Source: Sphingobacteriales bacterium (lineage in GTDB: Bacteria; Bacteroidota; Bacteroidia; Chitinophagales; Chitinophagaceae). From it: a stretch of 64,000 nucleotides of DNA. The notes beneath the pieces were generated by a model. The model did not search any database. It worked only from the letters and a program-made list of their open reading frames with translations, and had not been told where the DNA came from. Positions 52,436-60,563 of this stretch are shown here, one piece after another (the stretch's first letter is position 1; each line of letters begins with the position of its first letter). The stretch covers positions 274,673 to 338,672 of the forward strand of contig JAAXIF010000065.1 of NCBI GenBank assembly GCA_012270485.1, read 5' to 3'. Both the position numbers and the translations under genes were made by a program.

Positions 52436-53269
52436 TTAGATCACAAAATTTAAAGGTTCAGGAAATGGGTCTTTGTCTTTGATGCGTATTTCACTTTTAT
52501 GATACACTACAGAGTTAGGCGCCACACTATGTGTTAGCCAGATATTACCACCAATGATACTGCCGGTACCAATGATGGTTTCTCCCCCTAAAATGGTAGC
52601 GCCAGAGTAAATGATCACATCATCTTCAATGGTTGGATGTCTTTTCGTACTAGCTAATTCCTTCGAAACATTCAACGCTCCTAAGGTTACTCCTTGATAG
52701 ATCTTTACCCTTTCACCAATAACGGTTGTTTCACCAATCACGATCCCCGTTCCATGATCAATGGCAAATGCCGCACCGATCATAGCTCCCGGATGAATAT
52801 CGATTCCTGTTTTACTATGGGCATATTCAGAAAGTAATCTTGGTAAGGTTTTGATACCCTGATTATACAATTGATGCGACAGCCTGTAAATAGCCGTAGC
52901 ATAAAATCCGGGATAAGCAATCAGAACTTCTTCAATAGACTGCGCAGCAGGATCAAAACGTAATACGGCATCAGCATCTGTCAACAACGCTTCATAAATC
53001 GCAGGTAAGGCTTCGAAAAAATTTTCGGTATGTCTTTTTACCGTTGATTCCTCTTTGATCAACTCAAAAAGTATCGCTGAAAAAGTATGCTTCAATTCGT
53101 GGTATTCATCTGATAATTTCTTTTCAGATTCGAACTTTCGCTCATAAGAACCAAATAAAAAATTGAACAGATCTTCTGTGAAGTTTTCTGCCAAAGCCTT
53201 ATCCGGAAAACGATGTAAGGCTTTTCGGTTGCGCTGAAATAATTGTTGTATGAATTGTTCTTCTTTCAT
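52436..53269 (-). CDS. cysE: Serine O-acetyltransferase
   Basis: A 277-residue enzyme that acetylates serine, the carbon input of cysteine synthesis. N-terminal helical part (1-125), then left-handed beta-helix hexapeptide repeats with GIDIHPGAMIGAAFAIDHGTG, VIGETTVIGERVKIYQGVTLGA and NSVVYHKSE near the end. It resembles the longer EpsC/plant-like SAT architecture. The gap to cysN is 1 nt, so strongly coupled. Confidence 0.92.
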   Translation of the reverse strand: MKEEQFIQQLFQRNRKALHRFPDKALAENFTEDLFNFLFGSYERKFESEKKLSDEYHELKHTFSAILFELIKEESTVKRHTENFFEALPAIYEALLTDADAVLRFDPAAQSIEEVLIAYPGFYATAIYRLSHQLYNQGIKTLPRLLSEYAHSKTGIDIHPGAMIGAAFAIDHGTGIVIGETTVIGERVKIYQGVTLGALNVSKELASTKRHPTIEDDVIIYSGATILGGETIIGTGSIIGGNIWLTHSVAPNSVVYHKSEIRIKDKDPFPEPLNFVI

Positions 53270-53270
53270 A

Positions 53271-54512
53271 TTACTGTATCATGCATGCACCTACGGTTAC
53301 ATGACTGGTTTCATCAATCAATATAGCACCACCATTACTTCTTAATTCCTGATAAGCATCAAAAACTATTGGACTGGCTGTTTTGATCGTTGCTTGTACG
53401 ATGGCATTCAACCCAATATTTTCAGGTTGATGTATTTTTTCCAAAGAGTTGACATCCAGTTGATAACTGATGTCTTTGATGACCGCACGAACCTGTTTGC
53501 TATTGATCTGCAATACATATTTATTACCGGATACCAATGGCTTTTGATCCATCCAACACAGCAAAACTTCCAGTTCATTACTTACCTGTGGAACTGCATC
53601 GGTTTTAACGATCACATCACCCCGACTAATATCAATATCATCTTCCAGATGTAAGACTACACTTTGTGGGGCAAATGCCTCTTCTACTTCTTTGCCATTG
53701 ACTTCAATGGCTGCAATTGTACTCACGATCCCTGCCGGAAGTACTGCTACGGTATCTCCCTTTTTATAAATGCCACTATTGATCTTTCCTGCATACCCTC
53801 TATAATCATGTAAAGCATCTGTTTGAGGTCTAATTACATATTGCACAGGAAACCGTGCACGCGTAAGATCAATATCCTGTTCTAATGTTACTGTCTCTAA
53901 TAATTCCAGTAATGAAGGTCCATCATACCAGGGAAATTGTTCGCTCTTTTCTACAATATTATCGCCATTTAAAGCGCTAATAGGAATGAATTTGACTTCT
54001 TTCAGGTTGAGTTTTTTTGCCACTTCAGCATAGTCGATCACGATGTTATTATACACATCTTGAGAGTAATCTACCAGATCCATTTTATTGATGGCAACTA
54101 CGATATGCGGGATATTCAGCAAGGAAGCAATGATCGAATGTCTTCGGGTTTGTTCCACCACACCATTTCGTGCATCGACCAGAATAATGGCCAGATCTGC
54201 ATTGGAAGCTCCGGTAACCATGTTACGGGTATACTGGATATGCCCCGGTGCATCTGCAATGATGAATTTACGTTTGGGCGTAGCAAAATACTTGTATGCC
54301 ACATCAATGGTAATACCTTGTTCACGTTCTGCCCGTAAGCCATCTGTTAGTAAAGCCAGATCAATTTCTCCGTCTTCCTTGTGTTTGCTTTGTTTTTCCA
54401 AAGCCTCCAGATGATCAATCATGATCGATTTGCTATCATACAATAATCTTCCGATCAAAGTTGATTTACCATCATCAACACTCCCTGCGGTTATAAATCT
54501 AAGTAAGTCCAT
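53271..54512 (-). CDS. cysN: Sulfate adenylyltransferase subunit 1 (GTPase)
   Basis: A 413-residue EF-Tu-like GTPase that drives ATP sulfurylase. G1 is GSVDDGKST (about 10-18), G3 DAPGH, G4 NKMD. There is no APS-kinase (CysC) domain at the C-terminus and no cysC in the cluster, which agrees with the APS-type CysH seen upstream: APS is reduced directly. It is 11 nt after cysD. Confidence 0.94.
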   Translation of the reverse strand: MDLLRFITAGSVDDGKSTLIGRLLYDSKSIMIDHLEALEKQSKHKEDGEIDLALLTDGLRAEREQGITIDVAYKYFATPKRKFIIADAPGHIQYTRNMVTGASNADLAIILVDARNGVVEQTRRHSIIASLLNIPHIVVAINKMDLVDYSQDVYNNIVIDYAEVAKKLNLKEVKFIPISALNGDNIVEKSEQFPWYDGPSLLELLETVTLEQDIDLTRARFPVQYVIRPQTDALHDYRGYAGKINSGIYKKGDTVAVLPAGIVSTIAAIEVNGKEVEEAFAPQSVVLHLEDDIDISRGDVIVKTDAVPQVSNELEVLLCWMDQKPLVSGNKYVLQINSKQVRAVIKDISYQLDVNSLEKIHQPENIGLNAIVQATIKTASPIVFDAYQELRSNGGAILIDETSHVTVGACMIQ

Positions 54513-54523
54513 GTTGTTGTTGT

Positions 54524-55432
54524 TTAGAAGTATCCATTCTTTTTTCTGTCTTCCATTGCTGCTTCACTCACTTTATCATCAATTCTTGTTTCACCCCTTT
54601 CACTGGTTTTCGTAGCAGTGATCTCGCGAATAATATCATTGATAGTTGAAGCATCCGATTCTACCGCAGCAGTACAGGTCATATCACCTACCGTACGGTA
54701 TCTCACTTTTTTGGTCACCACCACATCCGTTTCCTCTATCTGAATGAACTCCGATAAAGCGATCAACTGATTTTCATATTGCAACACTGAGCGCTCATGT
54801 GCGAAATAAATAGAAGGCAGATCAATATTTTCTCGTTTGATATAATTCCAGATATCCAACTCTGTCCAGTTACTGATGGGAAACACACGTACATTTTCTC
54901 CTTTATTGATTCTTCCGTTATACGTGTTCCATAGCTCGGGTCTTTGCAGTTTGGGATTCCATTGTCCGAATTCATCTCTCACAGAAAAAATTCTTTCTTT
55001 GGCCCTTGCCTTTTCTTCATCGCGTCTCGCCCCACCTATACAAGCATCAAAGCCAAACTCTTCGATCGTATCCAGTAATGTATAGGTCTGCAACGCATTT
55101 CTACTGGCAAATTTTCCCTTGGGTTCTGTGAGTTGTCTTTTTTGAATGGTGTCTGCTACCTGACGAACAATGAGTTTTTCACCCATACCTTCTGCCAACG
55201 CATCCCGAAAATCCAATGCTTCAGGAAAATTATGACCGGTATCAATATGTACCAATGGAAAAGGAAACTTACCCGGACGAAACGCTTTGAGTGCCAGATG
55301 TACCAATGTAATAGAATCTTTTCCACCACTGAATAAGAGTGCAGGTCTTTCAAATTGTCCGGCTACTTCACGCATAATGTGAATCGCTTCCGACTCTAAC
55401 TGATCTAAATAATCTAATCTGTAAACACTCAT
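54524..55432 (-). CDS. cysD: Sulfate adenylyltransferase subunit 2
   Basis: A 302-residue PP-loop ATP pyrophosphatase activating sulfate to APS. The PP-loop is SGGKDSITLVHLALKAF (about 36-52), followed by the CysD blocks GHNFPEALDFRD and GARRDEEKARAKERIFSVRD. Start at ATG 55432 (MSVYRLDYLDQLE), overlapping the cysH stop (ATGA), rather than a start 42 nt upstream. Confidence 0.94.
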   Translation of the reverse strand: MSVYRLDYLDQLESEAIHIMREVAGQFERPALLFSGGKDSITLVHLALKAFRPGKFPFPLVHIDTGHNFPEALDFRDALAEGMGEKLIVRQVADTIQKRQLTEPKGKFASRNALQTYTLLDTIEEFGFDACIGGARRDEEKARAKERIFSVRDEFGQWNPKLQRPELWNTYNGRINKGENVRVFPISNWTELDIWNYIKRENIDLPSIYFAHERSVLQYENQLIALSEFIQIEETDVVVTKKVRYRTVGDMTCTAAVESDASTINDIIREITATKTSERGETRIDDKVSEAAMEDRKKNGYF

Positions 55433-56169
55433 GCTCCTGTTGTTTTTGTTGATTGATGCGAATGCAATCCGCATTCCTTTTTACTGCTATCTTCCCACCA
55501 CCATCGTCCTGCTCTGAAATCTTCTCCTTCTTTAACGGCCCTTGTGCAAGGTGCACAGCCGATGCTGATAAAACCCTTGTCGTGCAATGGATTGTAAGGA
55601 ATGTTATGTTGATGAACATAGGTTTTTACTTCTTCGGTTGCCCATGACAACAAAGGATGATACTTGATGATCTGATTGGCTTCATCCCATTCCAGTTCTG
55701 TCAGATCCTGACGTACAGGAGAATGTTCGGCACGTAATCCGGTGATCCATACAGATTGCCCTTGTAGCGCTTTTTTCAACTGCACTACTTTTCTGATATG
55801 ACAACAGGCTGATCTCAATGCAACAGATTCATAAAATGCATTGGGACCATTTGCTTCCACGTATTCACTGATCTCTGTCGCGTCGGGATAGTAAGCTTTG
55901 ATGATAGTTTGATAAAACTCCAATGTCCGGCTCCAGGTACTATAGGTTTCAGGAAATAACCTTCCTGTATCCAATGTAAACAGTGATACCGTTAAATGAT
56001 GACGATGAATGAGATCTGTGATCACCTGATCTTCATAACTAAAACTGGTAGAAAAGGTAACGGCATTGGGATAGTTGCGCAACAGAATACTGATGGATTC
56101 AGCAATGCTGCGATCTTTGATCTCTTGCGCTAACTGCGCCACAATATGGCTATTAAAAATTTCTGACAT
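55429..56169 (-). CDS. cysH: APS reductase (CysH family, [4Fe-4S] type)
   Basis: A 246-residue thioredoxin-dependent adenylylsulfate reductase producing sulfite. It has Cys 122/123 (ACCHIRKV) and Cys 205/208 (GCAPCTRA), the four cluster ligands that mark APS rather than PAPS reductases, plus catalytic Cys 233 in KKECGLH. PP-loop SFSYEDQV is near residue 42. Start is ATG 56169 (MSEIFNSH). First gene of the minus-strand cys operon, behind the SAM-I riboswitch; the 161-nt leader below the terminator (56170-56330) shows no gene. Confidence 0.92.
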   Translation of the reverse strand: MSEIFNSHIVAQLAQEIKDRSIAESISILLRNYPNAVTFSTSFSYEDQVITDLIHRHHLTVSLFTLDTGRLFPETYSTWSRTLEFYQTIIKAYYPDATEISEYVEANGPNAFYESVALRSACCHIRKVVQLKKALQGQSVWITGLRAEHSPVRQDLTELEWDEANQIIKYHPLLSWATEEVKTYVHQHNIPYNPLHDKGFISIGCAPCTRAVKEGEDFRAGRWWWEDSSKKECGLHSHQSTKTTGA

Positions 56170-56330
56170 AATGATACAATGAATAAAAGGCGGGCAATCG
56201 GGATACAAACGGATGGATCAACAGACACAACAACAACAGATCTGCTTTCGATACAAGCAGCTGTTGCTTGATAAGGTTATATGGTATTGATTCATGTTCA
56301 TATTGTCACTGCATCATCTGTTACATCCAT

Positions 56331-56368
56331 AAAAAAGGCACTTCCGATGCTCAGTCAGAGGTGCCTTA
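56331..56368 (-). terminator. Riboswitch-controlled terminator of the cys operon
   Basis: On the minus strand AAGGCACCTC and GTGCCTTTTTT close a hairpin with a short loop and T-run. The internal TCTGACT (plus 56353-56359) is complementary to AGTCAGA (plus 56398-56404), which overlaps the 3' strand of riboswitch P1. So terminator and antiterminator are mutually exclusive. Confidence 0.85.
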
Positions 56369-56401
56369 TATAGTTACAGTTGCTGTATATAAAAACTTCT
56401 G

Positions 56402-56512
56402 ACTTATCTCTCCCGATATTTATCGGGATGGATTTGGCACCTTTTTCCACCTGAGACGGAAGTGGTTGCCAAGGCTTCATAGGGCCAATTCCCTCTGCCT
56501 TTCTGGATAAGT
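56402..56512 (-). promoter_or_regulatory. SAM-I (S-box) riboswitch
   Basis: Minus-strand sequence shows P1 (ACTTATC with GATAAGT), the core CCAGA...GGCAGAGGGA, CCCTATGAAGCC followed by TTGGCAACC, P3 (GGCAACCAC paired to GGTGG...GTGCC), and P4 (CCCGATaaatATCGGG). Elements are in the S-box order. When SAM is bound P1 forms, antiterminator AGTCAGA:TCTGACT is blocked and the terminator at 56331-56368 forms, lowering cysHDNEK expression. Confidence 0.93.
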
Positions 56513-56530
56513 GATGTAAAGAACGCAAGG

Positions 56531-56563
56531 CAAATATAAGGGCAATTTTTTATTTCCTACAAA
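56531..56563 (-). promoter_or_regulatory. Promoter of the SAM-controlled cys operon
   Basis: On the minus strand TTTG (56563-56560), a 21-nt spacer and TATATTTG (56538-56531), a perfect -7 match. Transcription would start near 56524, just ahead of riboswitch P1. Confidence 0.72.
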
Positions 56564-56626
56564 TTTGGTAGACTTTTTTGTAAAAGAATTGTAAAATCAT
56601 TTTCCGTATGCTCGTTAGTTTTTTTC

Positions 56627-56654
56627 TTGCTCACACAAGAGAACCTTTATTTTG
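56627..56654 (+). promoter_or_regulatory. Promoter of nucleoid-associated protein gene
   Basis: TTG at 56627-56629, an 18-nt spacer and TATTTTG at 56648-56654, one base short of the -7 consensus. The transcription start would fall at or beside the ATG 56659, so the transcript may be leaderless. Confidence 0.45.
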
Positions 56655-56658
56655 CAGC

Positions 56659-57702
56659 ATGACCAATATTAACGACGTTCAACTGGAGCAAGTGATCATT
56701 CACAAAGTCGGGAACCCTACACGTGGCGAAGAGCTGAAATTATCCACCAACCCACTTACCCTGAATGATGAGATCGTAAGAGGAATGCTGACTAAATATT
56801 TTTTATCACCCTTCAATGAACATGAACAATACCAGTTCACACACTTAAGCAGTTTAGAGCTGAATGAAGTATATCAATATGTCACAGGTATTTTCGAGGA
56901 CCCAAAAACTTTTGTATCGCAGTCTGCCCTACTCGCTTCTTTTCTATATAACAAAAGCACACATGCAAGGGTAAAAGAAGGCGAGTTGTATGTAGCAAAG
57001 TTTAATCAGATCCCTTTTGGAACCGAATACATAGATGCCATCGGCTTATTTAAAAGTGAAACAAAAGAGACCTTCCTGAAAGTATTTCCACACGGACAAA
57101 GTTGGGAAGTGATTGCTGAAGATGGTGTGAACATCAATAAACTGGATAAGGGTTGTTTGATCTTCAAAAAGAACAAAGAAGAAGGTTATGTGGTTTGTGT
57201 GGTAGACAATACCAATAAACAAGACACGCAATATTGGGTACAAGATTTTTTACAAGTGAGCAGAACATCCAATAGTTATCATCATACCGATGCAGCTTTG
57301 GGCATGTGTAAACTGTTCATCAGTAATGAACTGCATGAGAAATTTGAAGTAAACAAAGCAGATCAGATCGATTATTTAAATAAAAGCATCGAATATTTCA
57401 GTACCAAAGAATCTTTTGATCTGAATGAATTTGCTACAGAAGTCTTACACCATCCTGAAGTCATTGATAGCTTTACACAATACAAGCAACAATACGAAGT
57501 AGCCAGACAGGTAAACATCGAAGACAGTTTCAATATCCATTTAGCAGCAGTTAAAAAACAACAACGTGTATTCAAAAGCGTTTTAAAACTGGATAAGAAC
57601 TTTCACATTTATATTCATGGTAGAAGAGATCTGATTGAAAAGGGGTATGATGAAATGGCCGGTAAGCACTATTATAAGATCTTTTTTGATGAAGAGAGTT
57701 AA
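56659..57702 (+). CDS. 37-kDa nucleoid-associated protein (NdpA family)
   Basis: A 347-residue NA37/PF04245-type protein from ATG 56659 (MTNINDVQLEQVIIHKVGN). Conserved segments are GEELKLSTNPLTLNDEI near the start, HARVKEGELYVAKF and AIGLFKSETKETFLKV in the middle. Related proteins bind the nucleoid; their detailed role is unclear. No neighbours form an operon; a hairpin follows. An earlier ATG at 56608 would lie before the promoter and is rejected. Confidence 0.85.
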   Translation: MTNINDVQLEQVIIHKVGNPTRGEELKLSTNPLTLNDEIVRGMLTKYFLSPFNEHEQYQFTHLSSLELNEVYQYVTGIFEDPKTFVSQSALLASFLYNKSTHARVKEGELYVAKFNQIPFGTEYIDAIGLFKSETKETFLKVFPHGQSWEVIAEDGVNINKLDKGCLIFKKNKEEGYVVCVVDNTNKQDTQYWVQDFLQVSRTSNSYHHTDAALGMCKLFISNELHEKFEVNKADQIDYLNKSIEYFSTKESFDLNEFATEVLHHPEVIDSFTQYKQQYEVARQVNIEDSFNIHLAAVKKQQRVFKSVLKLDKNFHIYIHGRRDLIEKGYDEMAGKHYYKIFFDEES

Positions 57703-57705
57703 AGA

Positions 57706-57741
57706 ATAGCTACACGCTGCAGGCTTCAAGCTGCAGGCTAT
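57706..57741 (+). terminator. Hairpin after nucleoid-associated protein gene
   Basis: AATAGC/GCTATT outer arms with inner CTGCAGGCTT/AAGCTGCAG pairing, then TTGCCTG. It has the same AGCTGCA words as the repeat at 58700-58745, so it may be a dispersed repeat that also terminates. Confidence 0.45.
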
Positions 57742-57786
57742 TTGCCTGAAGAAAACTGCTTATATTTATTCCTCAAAGCTTTCCAT

Positions 57787-58692
57787 ATGAATTCAACCAG
57801 AAGGTCTTTCCTGAGAAACGCAGGTTTTGCTGCCGCAGCCATTGCACTACTTCCCAAATCTTTATTGGCATCCGGGAATGCCAAAATGCTGACAGGTGTT
57901 CAGTTGTATTCTGTGCGTGAGGCTATGCGCAAAGATCCTCTAGCCACTTTGAAAGCCTTGTCTGATATGGGCTATCGCTATGTTGAACATGCCAATTATG
58001 TGAACCGAAAATTTTACGGATACACTGCTAAAGAATTTAAAAAGATCTTGGCTGATCTAGGTATGCAAATGCCCAGTGGACATACCGTTATGGGAAAACA
58101 GCATTGGGATGCTGCTAAAAAAGAATTTACAGATCTCTGGAAGTATACAGTAGAAGATGCCGCTGAAGTTGGACAAGAACTGGTCATCAGTCCATGGTTA
58201 GATGCCGATCTGCGCAAGACGCTGGATGAAATGTTGGCTTACATGGAAGTATTTAATAAAAGCGGGGAGCTGTGTAAAGCCGCAGGTATGCGTTTCGGTT
58301 ATCATAACCACGATTTTGAATTCACTGCCAAACTCAATGGCATGACCGTGTATGATATCATCTTAAAAAATACAGACCCCTCTTTAGTAGTACAGCAATT
58401 GGATATGGGTAACCTCTACCATACCGGTGTCAATGCATTGGAAATCGTACACAATAATCCCGGACGATTTGTATCGGTACATGTAAAAGATGAAATTCAA
58501 AAAGCAGATGGTAAATCTTTTGAAAGTACCATTCTGGGTAAAGGTGTAGCCAATACCAAAGCGATCACTGATCTCTGCAAATCAAAGGGCGGTACTTTAC
58601 ATTTTATCATTGAACAAGAAGCCTATCAAGGTGTAGATCCTATTGAATGTGTAAGACAGGATTTAGCAGTGATGAGAGAGTGGGGATATTGA
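57787..58692 (+). CDS. Tat-exported TIM-barrel protein (sugar phosphate isomerase/epimerase family)
   Basis: A 301-residue AP-endonuclease-2-like TIM barrel with an N-terminal twin-arginine signal (TRRSFLRNAGFAAAAIALL, residues 4-22), so it is folded before export. Barrel motifs are VQLYSVREAM, RYVEHANYV, RFGYHNHDFEF (about 185-195), QLDMGNLYHTG and VHVKDEI with IIEQEAY near the end. The His, Asp and Glu residues in these would form a metal site. Family members act on sugars or inositols in the periplasm; substrate unknown. Confidence 0.85.
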   Translation: MNSTRRSFLRNAGFAAAAIALLPKSLLASGNAKMLTGVQLYSVREAMRKDPLATLKALSDMGYRYVEHANYVNRKFYGYTAKEFKKILADLGMQMPSGHTVMGKQHWDAAKKEFTDLWKYTVEDAAEVGQELVISPWLDADLRKTLDEMLAYMEVFNKSGELCKAAGMRFGYHNHDFEFTAKLNGMTVYDIILKNTDPSLVVQQLDMGNLYHTGVNALEIVHNNPGRFVSVHVKDEIQKADGKSFESTILGKGVANTKAITDLCKSKGGTLHFIIEQEAYQGVDPIECVRQDLAVMREWGY

Positions 58693-58825
58693 GCGGCGAG
58701 CTACGAGCTATGAGCTTCATGCTGCAAGCTACAAGCTGCAAGTTTTGTTGCAATGCTCAATACATACTCAGCAATATCTATCCGCGCAAATCATAAAAAT
58801 CATAATAAATCTGCGGCCCATAAAA
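58693..58825. repeat. Intergenic repeats, copy A
   Basis: 58700-58745 is a run of short AGCTAC/AGCTGCA words. 58757-58825 is a 69-nt unit ending ATCTGCGGCCCATAAAA that recurs as a 73-nt copy at 60387-60459 with one 4-nt gap and few mismatches. The last base of copy A touches the stop of the glycosyltransferase gene. Confidence 0.75.
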
Positions 58826-60310
58826 CTATTCGAAAGAATAAATATTTACTTCAATAATTTGTAAGTAAGGATAGTTTCGTACATAATCAGGTAACACATA
58901 TTGATCATGATCACGAAAAGCGGCTATTTTTATTTTTTGAGATAATAGCTGCTGTAGTTCTGCTTCCGATGGCCACCAATGATAGGCCGTGATGGATGGA
59001 TTGTAAAACATGACATTCTTATCGTCATGACTATTCATATTGATGACAACCCTTGTATCAGGATCTATGTATTTAGATAAATCTTTGTATATCCTCGCAT
59101 TAGCAATACGCTTATTTCTTTCTGTATTTTCTTTTGAAAAATAATCTGTATAAAACTGAATATTTGCCACCATCAAAGCCACAACAATAACAGTAAGCGG
59201 AAATAAATACTTAAATCTTTCAAAGTGTATAATCTTATCAATCGTAACAGCGATATAGATAAAACCAATGGGTGCCACAAAAAAGAAAAAGCTTTCCATT
59301 TTTGTTTGCACAATAAAAGAAAAGAAGAAAAAAGTAAATAGAAAGTTGATGGTCAATGCCCTAGACAACTTTGTATTCAAATACTTGTCTTTCAAAGTAA
59401 ATAACATTCCCGGCAGTATCAACCAGTATAGGAAATAACCAAAATATGGATCAAATAAATTGAGATAATAATACCAAGGACCACTATGTCCTTCCAACGC
59501 TTTGGACAGATGTTGGGTATTGTATGCAAGCTCATGAGCAGCTTCTTTCGGAAATGCTGTATGAATATAAATTTGCCATGGAAGAAATACAAGAACGCAT
59601 ATCAATAGCGCCCATGAGTAATGAAGGAGCGATTTTTTGGTTCTGAATTCCTTGAATAAACCGGCTAAAAAAGTCCAACCCAGAAATACCACTAAACCTG
59701 TTAACCATTTATTGAGTATAGCCGCACCGGCAAAGCAACCGATCCAGAAAGCCCATTTTATAGTAGGTTTTCGCAGATATTCTGCAAAAGCCCACAGACT
59801 ACACAAAATATAAAACTGATGTGCAATATCATTATGATCTGTTGTTTGAATACCGGCAATGGATCGGATCTGAAAACAAGAAAAGGTCATCATGACAGCA
59901 GCAAGTATGCTAATACGTTGGTGCTGATTAGACAACAACCACGCGATCCTGTAGGTAAGTAAGGTCATCAAACTCCCCATCAGTACACTGGGTAATCGAA
60001 ACCCAAATTCTGAAATTCCGAAAACCTTCATACTCATGGCCATCTGCCACATAAACAATGGTTGCTTATGTACCCATATATAATTAGACCACCAATGCGT
60101 ATAATCATAAGGCAGCACCGGATTCAATAACAACATGGGCTGGAAGGGATGCTCCATCATGTTTCTTGCTACCAATGCATGAAAACGCTCATCCCATGGA
60201 TGCAAGAATGGATCAGCAGCAGCCATGAACAAACGAATCACCGATCCAATGATAAACAACAAAAATATCCAAGGATGATTTCGAATATAGTTGCGTATAG
60301 AAGATATCAT
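58826..60310 (-). CDS. ArnT/PMT-type membrane glycosyltransferase
   Basis: A 494-residue polytopic protein with about eleven to twelve hydrophobic segments. The first loop carries the acidic catalytic-type motif FLHPWDERFHALVARNM (about 36-52) and later HWWSNYIWVHKQPLFMWQMA. These are typical of GT-C PMT_2 enzymes transferring sugar from polyprenyl phosphate to lipid A or protein. The C-terminal ~90 residues are soluble. No lipid A or polyprenyl-sugar genes are adjacent. It is bracketed by two copies of a ~70-nt intergenic repeat. Confidence 0.83.
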   Translation of the reverse strand: MISSIRNYIRNHPWIFLLFIIGSVIRLFMAAADPFLHPWDERFHALVARNMMEHPFQPMLLLNPVLPYDYTHWWSNYIWVHKQPLFMWQMAMSMKVFGISEFGFRLPSVLMGSLMTLLTYRIAWLLSNQHQRISILAAVMMTFSCFQIRSIAGIQTTDHNDIAHQFYILCSLWAFAEYLRKPTIKWAFWIGCFAGAAILNKWLTGLVVFLGWTFLAGLFKEFRTKKSLLHYSWALLICVLVFLPWQIYIHTAFPKEAAHELAYNTQHLSKALEGHSGPWYYYLNLFDPYFGYFLYWLILPGMLFTLKDKYLNTKLSRALTINFLFTFFFFSFIVQTKMESFFFFVAPIGFIYIAVTIDKIIHFERFKYLFPLTVIVVALMVANIQFYTDYFSKENTERNKRIANARIYKDLSKYIDPDTRVVINMNSHDDKNVMFYNPSITAYHWWPSEAELQQLLSQKIKIAAFRDHDQYVLPDYVRNYPYLQIIEVNIYSFE

Positions 60311-60534
60311 GGCATTAAATTAAAGCAAATTACCAATAGTTATTCAACCGCCCATGTTGGTCGTCTGACTAATATGCGTATGGTGTTCAATACATACATG
60401 CTTAGCAATATCTATCTGCGCAAATCATGAAAATCATGATAAATCTGCGGCCCATAAAAACACAGTCAAAAATCACATTCACCGATATCCGCCCATATTA
60501 GTCGCCCAACTAACATAATCATAAAAACCTTCTT
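60311..60534. repeat. Intergenic repeats, copy B
   Basis: 60387-60459 matches copy A at 58757-58825. On either side, CCGCCCATGTTGGTCG (60349) and CCGCCCATATTAGTCG (60489) form a second, shorter imperfect repeat. No gene is seen in this stretch. Confidence 0.7.
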
Positions 60535-60542
60535 TATATTTG
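60535..60542 (+). promoter_or_regulatory. -7 element of penicillin acylase gene
   Basis: TATATTTG, a perfect TAnnTTTG match 22 nt before the ATG at 60564. No clear -33 TTG is seen at the right distance. Confidence 0.45.
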
Positions 60543-60563
60543 GTATTACTCAAAACCAATACC

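Noticed and set aside
53271..54512. Elongation factor Tu-like translation factor
   Set aside because: Position beside cysD, 413-residue length and the CysN-type G-domain start fit sulfate adenylyltransferase subunit 1.
58826..60310. A composite transposon formed by the flanking repeats
   Set aside because: No transposase and no terminal inverted repeats; the repeats are direct and short, so only recombination or dispersed repeats are plausible.
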